A DNA stretch of 32,000 nt, taken from an uncultured Clostridia bacterium (GTDB lineage: Bacteria; Bacillota; Clostridia; Lachnospirales; Cellulosilyticaceae). The notes under the pieces are model-generated. The model worked only from the letters and a program-made list of their open reading frames with translations. It was not told the DNA's origin and did not search any database. The stretch spans positions 1 through 32,000 of the forward strand of contig CAKZUB010000082.1 in the NCBI GenBank assembly GCA_937921505.1, given 5' to 3'. Positions within the stretch are counted from its first letter, which is position 1. Each line of letters starts with the position of its first letter. Made by a program: the position numbers and the translations under genes. Shown here piece after piece: positions 13,560 through 20,935 of the stretch.

Positions 13560-14120
13560 GTGAAAAATGAGAAAAAACTCGGAGCACGAGATAGAATATT
13601 AGAAAGTGCTTGGGCTATACTTCGTGAAAAAAGAGATCCTAATGCCGTTACTATCAGGGATATAGCAGCTCGGGCAGATGTGGGGATAGGGCTTATTAAT
13701 TATCATTTTAAAAGCAAGGATAAAATGTTTATGGAAGCTGCTGGAAATGCAATGAAAATGACTGCTGAGGCATGGAAGAGATTGGGAGAGAATAAGGATA
13801 TAGACCCTAAGGAGAGCCTTTTACAAATGCTTACTCAGCTTTGTGATATGGGGAGTGAACATAAGTACTTAACTAAAATGGCAGCAAGATCTGAGCTTTT
13901 AGAAGGTGATGTAAGTACACCTCTTTTTATTCTGCCTTATGTAAAACGAATTACAGGGCTTGATGATACCGCAGCTAAACTAGCAGCATTTGCACTTATT
14001 ACAGCTATTCAATCCGCATTACTTAGAATTCATGCATTCGGAGAATACAGCGGTTGCAATATACATGATAAAAAAGAAAGGGATGTGATGATAGCAAATC
14101 TTATTGAGATTTGTCTTTAG
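13560..14120 (+). CDS. TetR family regulator of the radical SAM gene
   Basis: A 186-residue regulator when started at GTG 13560, preferred because GGAAGGG lies 6 nt upstream; an in-frame ATG at 13545 has no ribosome-binding site. Residues about 10-60 are the TetR helix-turn-helix domain (DRILESAWAILREKRDPNAVTIRDIAARADVGIGLINYHFKSKDKM, where INYHFxSKDxMF is the typical recognition helix end). The C-terminal domain is helical with no further signature. A 26-bp palindrome sits at its promoter. The radical SAM gene starts about 60 nt downstream on the same strand with no terminator between, indicating an autoregulated two-gene operon. Confidence 0.9.
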   Translation: MKNEKKLGARDRILESAWAILREKRDPNAVTIRDIAARADVGIGLINYHFKSKDKMFMEAAGNAMKMTAEAWKRLGENKDIDPKESLLQMLTQLCDMGSEHKYLTKMAARSELLEGDVSTPLFILPYVKRITGLDDTAAKLAAFALITAIQSALLRIHAFGEYSGCNIHDKKERDVMIANLIEICL

Positions 14121-14181
14121 TTGCGTATATTTTAGAGGGATCAAAAAGTAAGAAGTTATACTAAGGGAGTTGAGGGTAGGA

Positions 14182-15279
14182 ATGAATAGTGAGTTTAATT
14201 TATCAGAGTATATGAATAATGGCATAGAGAATATTGTAAAGGGTATAGTCAAAGCATCTCTTAAAAATCCAAGGGAAACAGCTTTTGTAGTTAAATATGC
14301 TTTAGCCAGTAAAGAGGCTAAAAAGAAGAGAGACATATTACAAAGCCAAGGAGAGAATATACCACCTTTTTTGATTGCAAGTATAACGAGCAGCTGTAAT
14401 TTGTTCTGCAAAGGCTGCTACGCAAGAGCTCATAATTTCTGTGGAGAAGGCTTAGAAAAGAAGCAGCTGTCTAGTCGCAAATGGGAAACTATATTTAAGG
14501 AAGCTAAAGCACTTGGAATTTCTTTTATACTTCTTGCAGGAGGAGAACCTTTGACGAGAAGATCGGTGATCGAAAAAGCAGCTAAGGTGAAAGAAATTAT
14601 ATTTCCTGTATTTACAAATGGAACAATGCTTCAAGAAGAATATATTAAGTTATTTGATAAAAACAGAAACTTAGTGCCTATTCTTAGTATAGAAGGGGAC
14701 AAAAAAGAAACAGATGACAGACGCCAAGAAGGTACTTATGACATGTTGATGAAGGCAATGGATGCACTTAAAGAAAAAGGCATTTTATACGGAGCATCTG
14801 TTACTGTAACAACTGAGAATATAAAAACTATAACCAGTAAAGCATTCGTTGATAAATTATATAATAAAGGCTGCAGAGCAGTGGTATATGTAGAGTATGT
14901 TCCAGTAGAAGAAACAAGCAAGCAGCTAGCTCCTACTGATGTTCAGCGTCAGATGTTAGGGCATGAAGAACAAAAACTAAGAAAACAGTATGAAGATATT
15001 ATCTTTTTATCTTTTCCGGGTGATGAGAAATATTCAGGAGGATGTCTTGCAGCGGGCAGAGGCTTTTTTCACATCAGTGTAAATGGCGCAGCAGAGCCTT
15101 GTCCATTTTCACCTTACTCAGATACAGATCTCAAGCATTGTACATTAAGAGAAGCGATTAGTTCACCACTATTTAACAAGCTTCATGAAACAGGTATGCT
15201 GCTTGGAGAACATGATGGAGGATGTGTTCTTTTTCAAAAAGAAAGTGAAGTTAAGGAATTACTCAATATGAAAAGTTAA
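14182..15279 (+). CDS. Radical SAM protein with SPASM-like C-terminal cysteines
   Basis: A 365-residue protein when started at ATG 14182 (GAGGG 5 nt upstream; a TTG at 14170 is in frame but poorly spaced). The radical SAM cluster motif C72-x3-C76-x2-C79 (SCNLFCKGCYA) binds the catalytic [4Fe-4S]; GGEP at residues 120-123 contacts SAM. C-terminal cysteines at 288, 307, 320 and 348 (GGCLAAGRGFFHISVNGAAEPCPF, with CVLF near the end) resemble a SPASM/twitch auxiliary-cluster domain that in relatives binds the peptide or small-molecule substrate. There is no obvious precursor peptide gene next to it. Pairing with a TetR regulator is common for orphan clostridial radical SAM proteins; the substrate is unknown. 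Confidence 0.9.
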   Translation: MNSEFNLSEYMNNGIENIVKGIVKASLKNPRETAFVVKYALASKEAKKKRDILQSQGENIPPFLIASITSSCNLFCKGCYARAHNFCGEGLEKKQLSSRKWETIFKEAKALGISFILLAGGEPLTRRSVIEKAAKVKEIIFPVFTNGTMLQEEYIKLFDKNRNLVPILSIEGDKKETDDRRQEGTYDMLMKAMDALKEKGILYGASVTVTTENIKTITSKAFVDKLYNKGCRAVVYVEYVPVEETSKQLAPTDVQRQMLGHEEQKLRKQYEDIIFLSFPGDEKYSGGCLAAGRGFFHISVNGAAEPCPFSPYSDTDLKHCTLREAISSPLFNKLHETGMLLGEHDGGCVLFQKESEVKELLNMKS

Positions 15280-15387
15280 GGTTATTAGCTCATAATAAAT
15301 ATATTTGGGATTATTTTACATTTCATTAACCACGTACAAAGTAACTTCATACTATATAATAGTGTCACTTAAAGGAGTGGTTAATCA

Positions 15388-16644
15388 ATGAATTCACATT
15401 ATAAGGATCATCCTGATGTTTGCCCATTGTGTAATAATATAATAGCAGATTATTTAGATATATATAAGGAAGATGATGATAAACTAGAAGGTGAAGACGT
15501 GATACGTCAAAGGCCTCAGGATATCAATAGAATCATGGCGCTTATTAACAGGGAATTTAGTAACTACTATAGGGAGCTTGAGAGGTATGGCGCACAAAGA
15601 GGTGTAACGCGTAATATTTTTAGAAACGTTGTAACTTATGTGCTAAGAGAAGAAAGTAAATACACTGGAAATATTCAGCAGAAAACAACGAGTATCTTTA
15701 ATGCTTATAGACGAGATAATCGTATGATCTTTGCAACTTTAAGAGGGTATGGCGTGCAAAGTTTTCGCATAGCCCAAATTATAAGAGATATTATCCGATT
15801 TACCTTAGAAAATATAAGGGAACGACCAACTTCGCCTTGGAGTGAGTGGGAAGATCTTGGTGGTATACTAACATCTGCGCCTGCGGTATCATCTTGGCAG
15901 GCTAATCGTTTGGATGTATTTGTAAGAGGTCAAGATAATGCTTTGTGGCATAAATGGTGGGATGGTTCAAGATGGAGTGAATGGGAAAGCTTAGGCGGCA
16001 TACTCACCTCAGCACCTGGAGCAGTATCTTGGGGGCCAAATAGAATAGATGTGTTTGTAAGAGGTCAAGATAATGCTTTGTGGCATAAATGGTGGACCGG
16101 TTCAAGATGGAGTGAATGGGAAAGCTTAGGTGGCATACTCACCTCAGCTCCTACAGCAGCATCTTGGGGGCCAAATAGAATAGATGTATTTGGAAGAGGT
16201 CAAGATAATGCTTTATGGCATAAATGGTGGGATGGTTCAAGATGGAGTGAATGGGAAAGCTTAGGTGGCATACTCACCTCAGCTCCAGCAGCAGTATCTT
16301 GGGGCCCAAATCGCATTGACGTATTTGGACGAGGACAAAATAATAGTTTGTGGCATAAATGGTGGACTGGTTCAAGATGGAGTGATTGGGAAGACTTAGG
16401 CGGGGGAACAATAACCTCAGGACCAGGAGCTGCATCAACAGCACCTAATAGACTTGAAGTTTTTGCGCGTGGAGGCAACAATCAGTTGCTCTTTAGAACT
16501 TGGAATGGAACAAGATGGAGTGGCTGGCAGTCACTTGGCGGAGGATTAGCATCCGAGCCTGCAGCAGTATCTTGGGGAGGTAATAGACTAGATGTCTTTG
16601 CAAGGGGGCAGAATAATCGTCTCTGGCATATTTGGAGATCATAG
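15388..16644 (+). CDS. Helical N-domain plus six-repeat WxxW beta-propeller lectin-like protein
   Basis: A 418-residue protein. Residues 1-148 are an unrecognised, mostly helical and charged domain that opens with a Cys-Pro-Leu-Cys pair (C12, C15). Residues 151-418 are six 45-46-residue repeats of the form WSEWESLGGILTSAPAAVSW, then GPNRIDVFVRGQDNALWHKWW, a fit to the PLL/PHL-type lectins (and DUF346-like repeats), each repeat a propeller blade. Repeats 2-4 are nearly identical in both protein and DNA, so they expanded recently. No signal peptide is visible, so export is unproven. A GGAG site precedes the start at 15388. The terminator is at 16673-16726. Glycan binding is inferred from the family. 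Confidence 0.85.
   Translation: MNSHYKDHPDVCPLCNNIIADYLDIYKEDDDKLEGEDVIRQRPQDINRIMALINREFSNYYRELERYGAQRGVTRNIFRNVVTYVLREESKYTGNIQQKTTSIFNAYRRDNRMIFATLRGYGVQSFRIAQIIRDIIRFTLENIRERPTSPWSEWEDLGGILTSAPAVSSWQANRLDVFVRGQDNALWHKWWDGSRWSEWESLGGILTSAPGAVSWGPNRIDVFVRGQDNALWHKWWTGSRWSEWESLGGILTSAPTAASWGPNRIDVFGRGQDNALWHKWWDGSRWSEWESLGGILTSAPAAVSWGPNRIDVFGRGQNNSLWHKWWTGSRWSDWEDLGGGTITSGPGAASTAPNRLEVFARGGNNQLLFRTWNGTRWSGWQSLGGGLASEPAAVSWGGNRLDVFARGQNNRLWHIWRS
15838..16641 (+). repeat. Tandem 135-bp coding repeats (six copies)
   Basis: Six tandem copies of about 135 bp encode the lectin-like blades. Copies 2-4 (about 15973-16377) differ at few positions, whereas the first, fifth and sixth are more diverged. 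They are in frame and carry no gaps that break the protein. Confidence 0.85.
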
Positions 16645-16672
16645 TTAAAAAAGTCTATAAAAAATAACAGTA

Positions 16673-16726
16673 TACTAATAACCCACGGATTTCTGAGAAC
16701 TATTCAGAATCTGTGGGTTATTAGTA
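16673..16726. terminator. Large rho-independent terminator, sister of 13416-13458
   Basis: The arms 16673-16691 and 16708-16726 (outer part TACTAATAACCCAC / GTGGGTTATTAGTA) form a 19-bp stem with one G-U pair. Inside, TTCTGA and TCAGAA can extend the stem. TTTATAG follows on the plus strand. It ends the lectin-like gene. Confidence 0.82.
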
Positions 16727-16831
16727 TTTATAGAAAAATTTAAAATACCACTTTAAATAATTGTTTTAAGTATAAATGCTACTACATAAAATGGAATGTA
16801 GATTTTAGTGTAATTTAAAGGAGTAGGTATT

Positions 16832-18406
16832 ATGGGAAAGGAAGTAGAAAGCCCAATTGAAAGACTAACACAAGAGGGAGGAGAGGAGCTAGTAGAAAAA
16901 GAAGGGGAAAATGAAGCAGCAAGCATGTTAGAAGAGAAAGAAGAAAGTACAGTAGAAGACGAAGAAGAGAAATTAGTAGAAGAGGAAGTAGAAGATTTAG
17001 TAGAGGAGCAGGGAGAAAAGGTAGTAGAAACGCCAATGAAAAATTATAAGAAAGTTGGTACAGTTATAATAATTACTCTTTGCGCTTTACTTATTTTTTA
17101 TTTTGGAATGACACTGTATTTTATGAATCATTTTTATGCTAACTCTGAAATTAATGGCATTGATGTTTCAAAGAAATCTGTAGCAGATGTAGAAGTGCTC
17201 ATGGCATCTGTGATTCAAGATTATACGTTAAATCTAAAAGAAAGAGGGGGTAAAAGTGAATCTATAAAAGCTGCTGATGTGGGTTTAAGGTATAATTCAG
17301 ATGAAGATTTTAAGAAACTCAAAGATAATCAAAATCCTTTTAGTTGGGCTTTAGCATATTTTAATACACAAGATTTTAAAATGACAGTAGAAGTTACATA
17401 TGATGAGAAACGATTCAAGGAACGAATAGATAAACTTAGTTGTCTTAAGAGCAATAATATAATTGAACCTAAAAACCCTAGCTTTCAATATATCGATAGT
17501 AGCTATGTAATTGCAGATGAAATCCTTGGAAACAAGATAGATAAAGATGTTTTATATTCGCATGTATCAGATGCACTTCTCAAGAAAGAAGTCGAAATAG
17601 ATTTAGAACTGATTAGTTGTTATATAGAGCCACAGTATAGTGTGAACTCACAAAAGATCATGGAAGTTAGAGACACTCTTAATAAATACCTATCTTCAAA
17701 AATCACATATACTTTTGGAAACAGTGAAGAAGTTTTAGATGATTCTACACTAAATAAGTGGCTTACAGTTGATGAAAACTTTAAAATTGCAGTTGATGAG
17801 AAGAAGGTAGAAGAATATATAGATATGCTTTCTGAAAAATATAATACAACGGGTAGGATAAGAAATTTTGTTACATCATCAGGAGAAACAATACAAATTA
17901 GTGGAGGTGATTTTAGCAGGCCTATTAATAAGGTTAAAGAAACACAAGATTTAATTGCTGCTATAAAAGAAGGACGAACGATAATAAAAGAACCAGTATA
18001 TGGTCAAAATGGCCTTTCTTATGACAATGGCGATATTGGCAATACCTATGTAGAAATTGATTTGACAAAGCAGCATATATGGTTTTATAAAAATGGCTCA
18101 CTCATAGTAGAAGGAGATATTGTTACGGGGAATGTAAGTTCTGGTCATACAACACCAAAAGGTATTTATGAGCTAAAGTATAAAGCAAAAAACGTTGTAC
18201 TAAGAGGTCCGGGTTATGCTGCCCCTGTAGTTTTTTGGATGCCCTTTAATGGAGGTATCGGAATGCATGATGCGAACTGGAGAAGTGTGTTTGGAGGAAA
18301 TATATATAAGACAAATGGCTCACATGGTTGTATAAATTGCTCGCACAATGTAGCAAATGCAATTTATAATAATATTGAACAAGGGGGTCCTATTATTTGT
18401 TATTAG
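16832..18406 (+). CDS. L,D-transpeptidase (YkuD) with acidic cytoplasmic tail and membrane anchor
   Basis: A 524-residue protein. Residues 1-70 are an extremely Glu-rich, imperfectly repetitive tail; residues about 75-97 are a single membrane helix, which puts the rest outside. Residues about 105-390 match the PG_binding_4 / YoaR-like region found in Enterococcus faecium-type Ldt proteins. Residues about 398-524 are the YkuD catalytic domain: VEIDLTKQHIWFYKNG start, TPKGIYELKYK, GIGMHDANW (His), and SHGCIN with catalytic Cys500. Such enzymes make 3-3 peptidoglycan cross-links. AAAGGAG precedes the start. There is no partner gene in the same unit, and the acidic tail is unusual. Confidence 0.93.
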   Translation: MGKEVESPIERLTQEGGEELVEKEGENEAASMLEEKEESTVEDEEEKLVEEEVEDLVEEQGEKVVETPMKNYKKVGTVIIITLCALLIFYFGMTLYFMNHFYANSEINGIDVSKKSVADVEVLMASVIQDYTLNLKERGGKSESIKAADVGLRYNSDEDFKKLKDNQNPFSWALAYFNTQDFKMTVEVTYDEKRFKERIDKLSCLKSNNIIEPKNPSFQYIDSSYVIADEILGNKIDKDVLYSHVSDALLKKEVEIDLELISCYIEPQYSVNSQKIMEVRDTLNKYLSSKITYTFGNSEEVLDDSTLNKWLTVDENFKIAVDEKKVEEYIDMLSEKYNTTGRIRNFVTSSGETIQISGGDFSRPINKVKETQDLIAAIKEGRTIIKEPVYGQNGLSYDNGDIGNTYVEIDLTKQHIWFYKNGSLIVEGDIVTGNVSSGHTTPKGIYELKYKAKNVVLRGPGYAAPVVFWMPFNGGIGMHDANWRSVFGGNIYKTNGSHGCINCSHNVANAIYNNIEQGGPIICY

Positions 18407-18550
18407 TCATACAGCTTTTAAACCTATTTAATTTAGAATTATATGGAAAGATATTCAAATAGGCATTCATACAACATAATAATTATTTTAATGGATATAC
18501 TTAAATTGAATAAGAAATTATAAATTTACAAATAGCAAAGGAGCTTTATT

Positions 18551-19126
18551 ATGAACAAGAAAGTTAGTATTGTTATAACCTTGGTGCTGATGGTCTCAAT
18601 CATCCAGGGGTCTTTGTTTGCCAATACTCAAAAGGGACTTGGGTTGAATTATGCTGCGAGTTCACAGAGCGTGAAGCCATTAGAGAAGCCAAGAGCAATG
18701 ATGTCACAAGATATAGTTGATATAGCTGCAGGTGATGACAGGTTTGAAACTTTAGTAGCTGCTTTAAGTGCTGCAGGACTTGTTGATACACTTAAAGGAA
18801 AAGGTCCATTTACAGTATTTGCACCTACAGACGATGCATTTGCCAAACTTCCAGCAGGTACAATTGATGAGCTTTTAAAACCACAAAACAAAGATGCTCT
18901 TGTAAACATTCTAACCTACCACGTTATTGGAGATAAAGTTACAGCAGCAGATGCAATGAAATTAGATGGGCAGGAAGTAACTATGTTAAGTGGAGATAAG
19001 GCTAAAATAGAAGTTAGAGATGGTTCCGTATTTATTGATGGAGCAAGAGTTATAATTACTGATATTATGGCAAAAAATGGAGTAATCCATGTAATAGATA
19101 CTGTAATGATGCCTCCAACAGATTAA
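18551..19126 (+). CDS. Secreted fasciclin (FAS1) domain protein
   Basis: A 191-residue protein. Residues 1-24 are a signal peptide (NKKVSIVITLVLMVSIIQG core, cleaved near LFA-N). Residues about 55-188 are one complete FAS1 domain with both conserved motifs: H1-like TVFAPTDDAFAKLP and H2-like LTYHVIGDKVTAAD, ending VIHVIDTVMMPP. FAS1 domains mediate adhesion or protein-protein contact on the surface. The start at 18551 follows CAAAGGAG, and the gene is monocistronic with a terminator at 19139-19170. A short linker of about 25 residues (LNYAASSQSVKPLEKPRAMM) separates signal and domain. No cell-wall anchor motif is seen, so it may be free or bound non-covalently. Confidence 0.93.
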   Translation: MNKKVSIVITLVLMVSIIQGSLFANTQKGLGLNYAASSQSVKPLEKPRAMMSQDIVDIAAGDDRFETLVAALSAAGLVDTLKGKGPFTVFAPTDDAFAKLPAGTIDELLKPQNKDALVNILTYHVIGDKVTAADAMKLDGQEVTMLSGDKAKIEVRDGSVFIDGARVIITDIMAKNGVIHVIDTVMMPPTD

Positions 19127-19138
19127 ACAACAACTGAG

Positions 19139-19170
19139 TCCACGATCAATCAGAAATGGTTGATAGTGGA
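19139..19170 (+). terminator. Rho-independent terminator of the fasciclin gene
   Basis: TCCAC (19139-19143) with GTGGA (19166-19170), continued inward by ATCAA / TTGAT past one mismatch, followed by seven T (19171-19177). Confidence 0.85.
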
Positions 19171-19225
19171 TTTTTTTGTCAATAGGTGATATGATAATAT
19201 TCGATAATATTGAGAGGAGAAACAA

Positions 19226-19804
19226 ATGAAAAAATCTATCTTTAGTTCTACCAATGCAATGATTCTTGCAGCCTTTGGTATTGCAATTAACTTAGTATTA
19301 GGTACCATCACCCAATTATTACATATACCTTTATTATTTTTAGATACTATAGGTACAATTCTAGTGGCAGCTGTTTTAGGACCCTTAGCAGGAGCACTAA
19401 CTGGAGGGTTAACCAATGTTATCCAAGGAGCTATAACAAATCCAAAAAGCATACCCTTTGGATTAGTCAATATTGCAGTGGGTTTAATTGTTGGATTTAT
19501 TGTCAAGCGATTTGGGTTTAGTTTAAAAGTTGCAGTCATAACAGGTGTTATATTATCGATTATAGCGCCTTTAATTGGTACACCAATAGCAGTATTTATG
19601 TATGGGGGTCTATCGGGTGGAGGTATAGATTTTCTGTTTGCAGCCTTACTTGCAAGTGGTGAAAAAATATTTACAGCTGCATTTATTCCAAGGATATTAG
19701 GAAATCTTATAGACAAAATTGCAAGTTGTATACTAGTAGCAATAATATTACCTAGAATGCCAAAAAAATTTTTAGTAAGTAGAGTCATTAACAATGACAA
19801 GTAA
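19226..19804 (+). CDS. ECF transporter S component, CD3073-like
   Basis: A 192-residue very hydrophobic protein with about six membrane helices, the size and layout of energy-coupling-factor S components that capture a small substrate and dock onto the shared EcfAAT module (not in this window). Residues about 35-75 (LLFLDTIGTILVAAVLGPLAGALTGGLTNVIQG) show the characteristic xDTxGT...GPxxGxxxG pattern, and FMYGGLSGGGIDFL follows later. GAGAGGAG precedes the start at 19226. It overlaps the next gene, a TudS-like desulfidase, by 11 nt. This is the same gene pair as the CD3073/CD3072 families named in C. difficile annotation. A thiolated nucleobase or related thio-compound is the likely cargo, by inference from the partner. 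Confidence 0.88.
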   Translation: MKKSIFSSTNAMILAAFGIAINLVLGTITQLLHIPLLFLDTIGTILVAAVLGPLAGALTGGLTNVIQGAITNPKSIPFGLVNIAVGLIVGFIVKRFGFSLKVAVITGVILSIIAPLIGTPIAVFMYGGLSGGGIDFLFAALLASGEKIFTAAFIPRILGNLIDKIASCILVAIILPRMPKKFLVSRVINNDK

Positions 19805-20261
19805 TAAGAAAATTATTTATGTCGCACATTGTGTTTTAAACCAAAATTCAGTTCTTAATGGTTGGGAAAGAGCAAAGGGAGGCTTCAACAAAATATTGAA
19901 GCAAATTTTAGCAGAGGATATTGCGATTATTCAGTTGCCTTGCCCAGAATTTACTTACTTGGGTGAAGATAGGCAACCGATGACAAAAGAGGAATATGAT
20001 ACCACACAATACAGGCAACTTTGCTTAGAACTATCTAGGCCTATAGTCACTCAAATGAAAATATATCAAGAAAACGGTTATGAACTTAAGGGGCTAGTTG
20101 GCATAGGTGATAGTCCAACATGTGATACATTAGGTAAGAAAGGTATTTTTATGGAGGAGTTATACGCATTAATGAGTGAAAACTCAATTAGTCTCTCCTG
20201 GGTAGATATACCTCCTGACTACGTTGAAAATGAAACTGACTTTATTATTTCGATTTTATAG
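19794..20261 (+). CDS. TudS-related putative desulfidase, CD3072-like
   Basis: A 155-residue protein. It opens IIYVAHCVLNQNSV and has cysteines at 13, 50 (LPCPE) and 110 (GDSPTCDT) that match the three-Cys [4Fe-4S] site of the TudS/DUF523-like family; C77 is extra. TudS enzymes remove sulfur from 2-thiouracil using a fourth, free iron of the cluster. The short length and overlap with an ECF S component gene argue for a salvage route in which an imported thio-compound is desulfurated in the cytoplasm. The start at 19794 lies inside the S-component gene, indicating coupling. The substrate is not known; the family assignment is from memory of naming conventions plus these residues. Confidence 0.85.
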   Translation: MTSNKKIIYVAHCVLNQNSVLNGWERAKGGFNKILKQILAEDIAIIQLPCPEFTYLGEDRQPMTKEEYDTTQYRQLCLELSRPIVTQMKIYQENGYELKGLVGIGDSPTCDTLGKKGIFMEELYALMSENSISLSWVDIPPDYVENETDFIISIL

Positions 20262-20272
20262 TATAAATAAAG

Positions 20273-20307
20273 CCCTTGAACTATTCAAATAATGAGTAGT
20301 TCGAGGG
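20273..20307 (+). terminator. Rho-independent terminator after the desulfidase
   Basis: CCCTTGAACTA (20273-20283) pairs with TAGTTCGAGGG (20297-20307) including one G-U pair, then TTTTGGTGTTTTTTT. Its right arm resembles the fragment next to the IS at 405-416. Confidence 0.88.
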
Positions 20308-20428
20308 TTTTGGTGTTTTTTTGGTAAAATAAATATTCTTATAGGTAGTTCTACTATTGCGATAAAGCAGAGACTCATTTAAGATGAAGAGGTCTAATAA
20401 GTTTAACAAATGAGTGAGGATAAAAAAT

Positions 20429-20935
20429 ATGAAGATTATTATTTCAAATAAATGCATAGAACATATGGAGGTTCATAGCTTGGACTTCATAGTAGAGTGG
20501 AGAGATTTGATAAAGCGAGCAGAACATATACTAACAGAAGAAGATTGTATAAAAGAGATATTTATGATTAAAGAATTAGATATGAAAACAGCCATAGGAT
20601 ATGATAAATTAGTTAAGCTTCAAGATACAGATGGTGTGGTATATGCAAAAAGGATTCATCGTACCGGCTATACAAGATTTGTAAAAAACAAGCAAGCTGC
20701 ACTAACAGATAAGATGGTAATCGTTCTAAGTCAAAATAGAAATAACCCAAACGCGTATTATCTAGTGACTGCTTACCCAGGAAAGATATGCTGTAAAGAG
20801 CCGCAAGATCCTCATATCAGCACAAATCAGGAGCTTATGGCGTGTTTAGATTTTTGGAAACAACATGCTCTTATCTTTGAAGAAGAAAGTATAGATACTT
20901 CGACGATTAAGGAGGAATGCCCGTATGAAAATTGA
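20429..20935 (+). CDS. Unrecognised protein with BECR-nuclease-like C-terminal motif
   Basis: A 168-residue protein when started at ATG 20429 (GAGGAT 7 nt upstream). Residues about 70-118 read DGVVYAKRIHRTGYTRFVKN, then KMVIVLSQNR, then NAYYLVTAYPGK. A basic strand-turn region with His, Arg and Thr followed by a YxLVTAYPG strand is reminiscent of barnase/EndoU/colicin/RelE-like (BECR) RNase domains that act as bacterial toxins. The similarity is a motif impression, not an established match. It overlaps the WYL regulator gene by 11 nt, so the two are translated together. No antitoxin or immunity gene is obvious. There is no signal peptide. A housekeeping RNA-binding function is an alternative. 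Confidence 0.7.
   Translation: MKIIISNKCIEHMEVHSLDFIVEWRDLIKRAEHILTEEDCIKEIFMIKELDMKTAIGYDKLVKLQDTDGVVYAKRIHRTGYTRFVKNKQAALTDKMVIVLSQNRNNPNAYYLVTAYPGKICCKEPQDPHISTNQELMACLDFWKQHALIFEEESIDTSTIKEECPYEN

Noticed and set aside
15838..16641. Direct DNA repeats as a CRISPR array or transposon
   Set aside because: The repeats are 135-bp, in frame and encode propeller blades.
16830..17036. Minus-strand Leu-rich ORF opposite the L,D-transpeptidase start
   Set aside because: It is the antisense shadow of the Glu-rich tail and has no ribosome-binding site.
19150..19800. Long minus-strand ORF opposite the ECF S component
   Set aside because: The plus-strand frame has a ribosome-binding site, correct membrane-protein signatures and an overlapping partner gene; the minus frame is Ile/Pro/Asn-rich with no family features.
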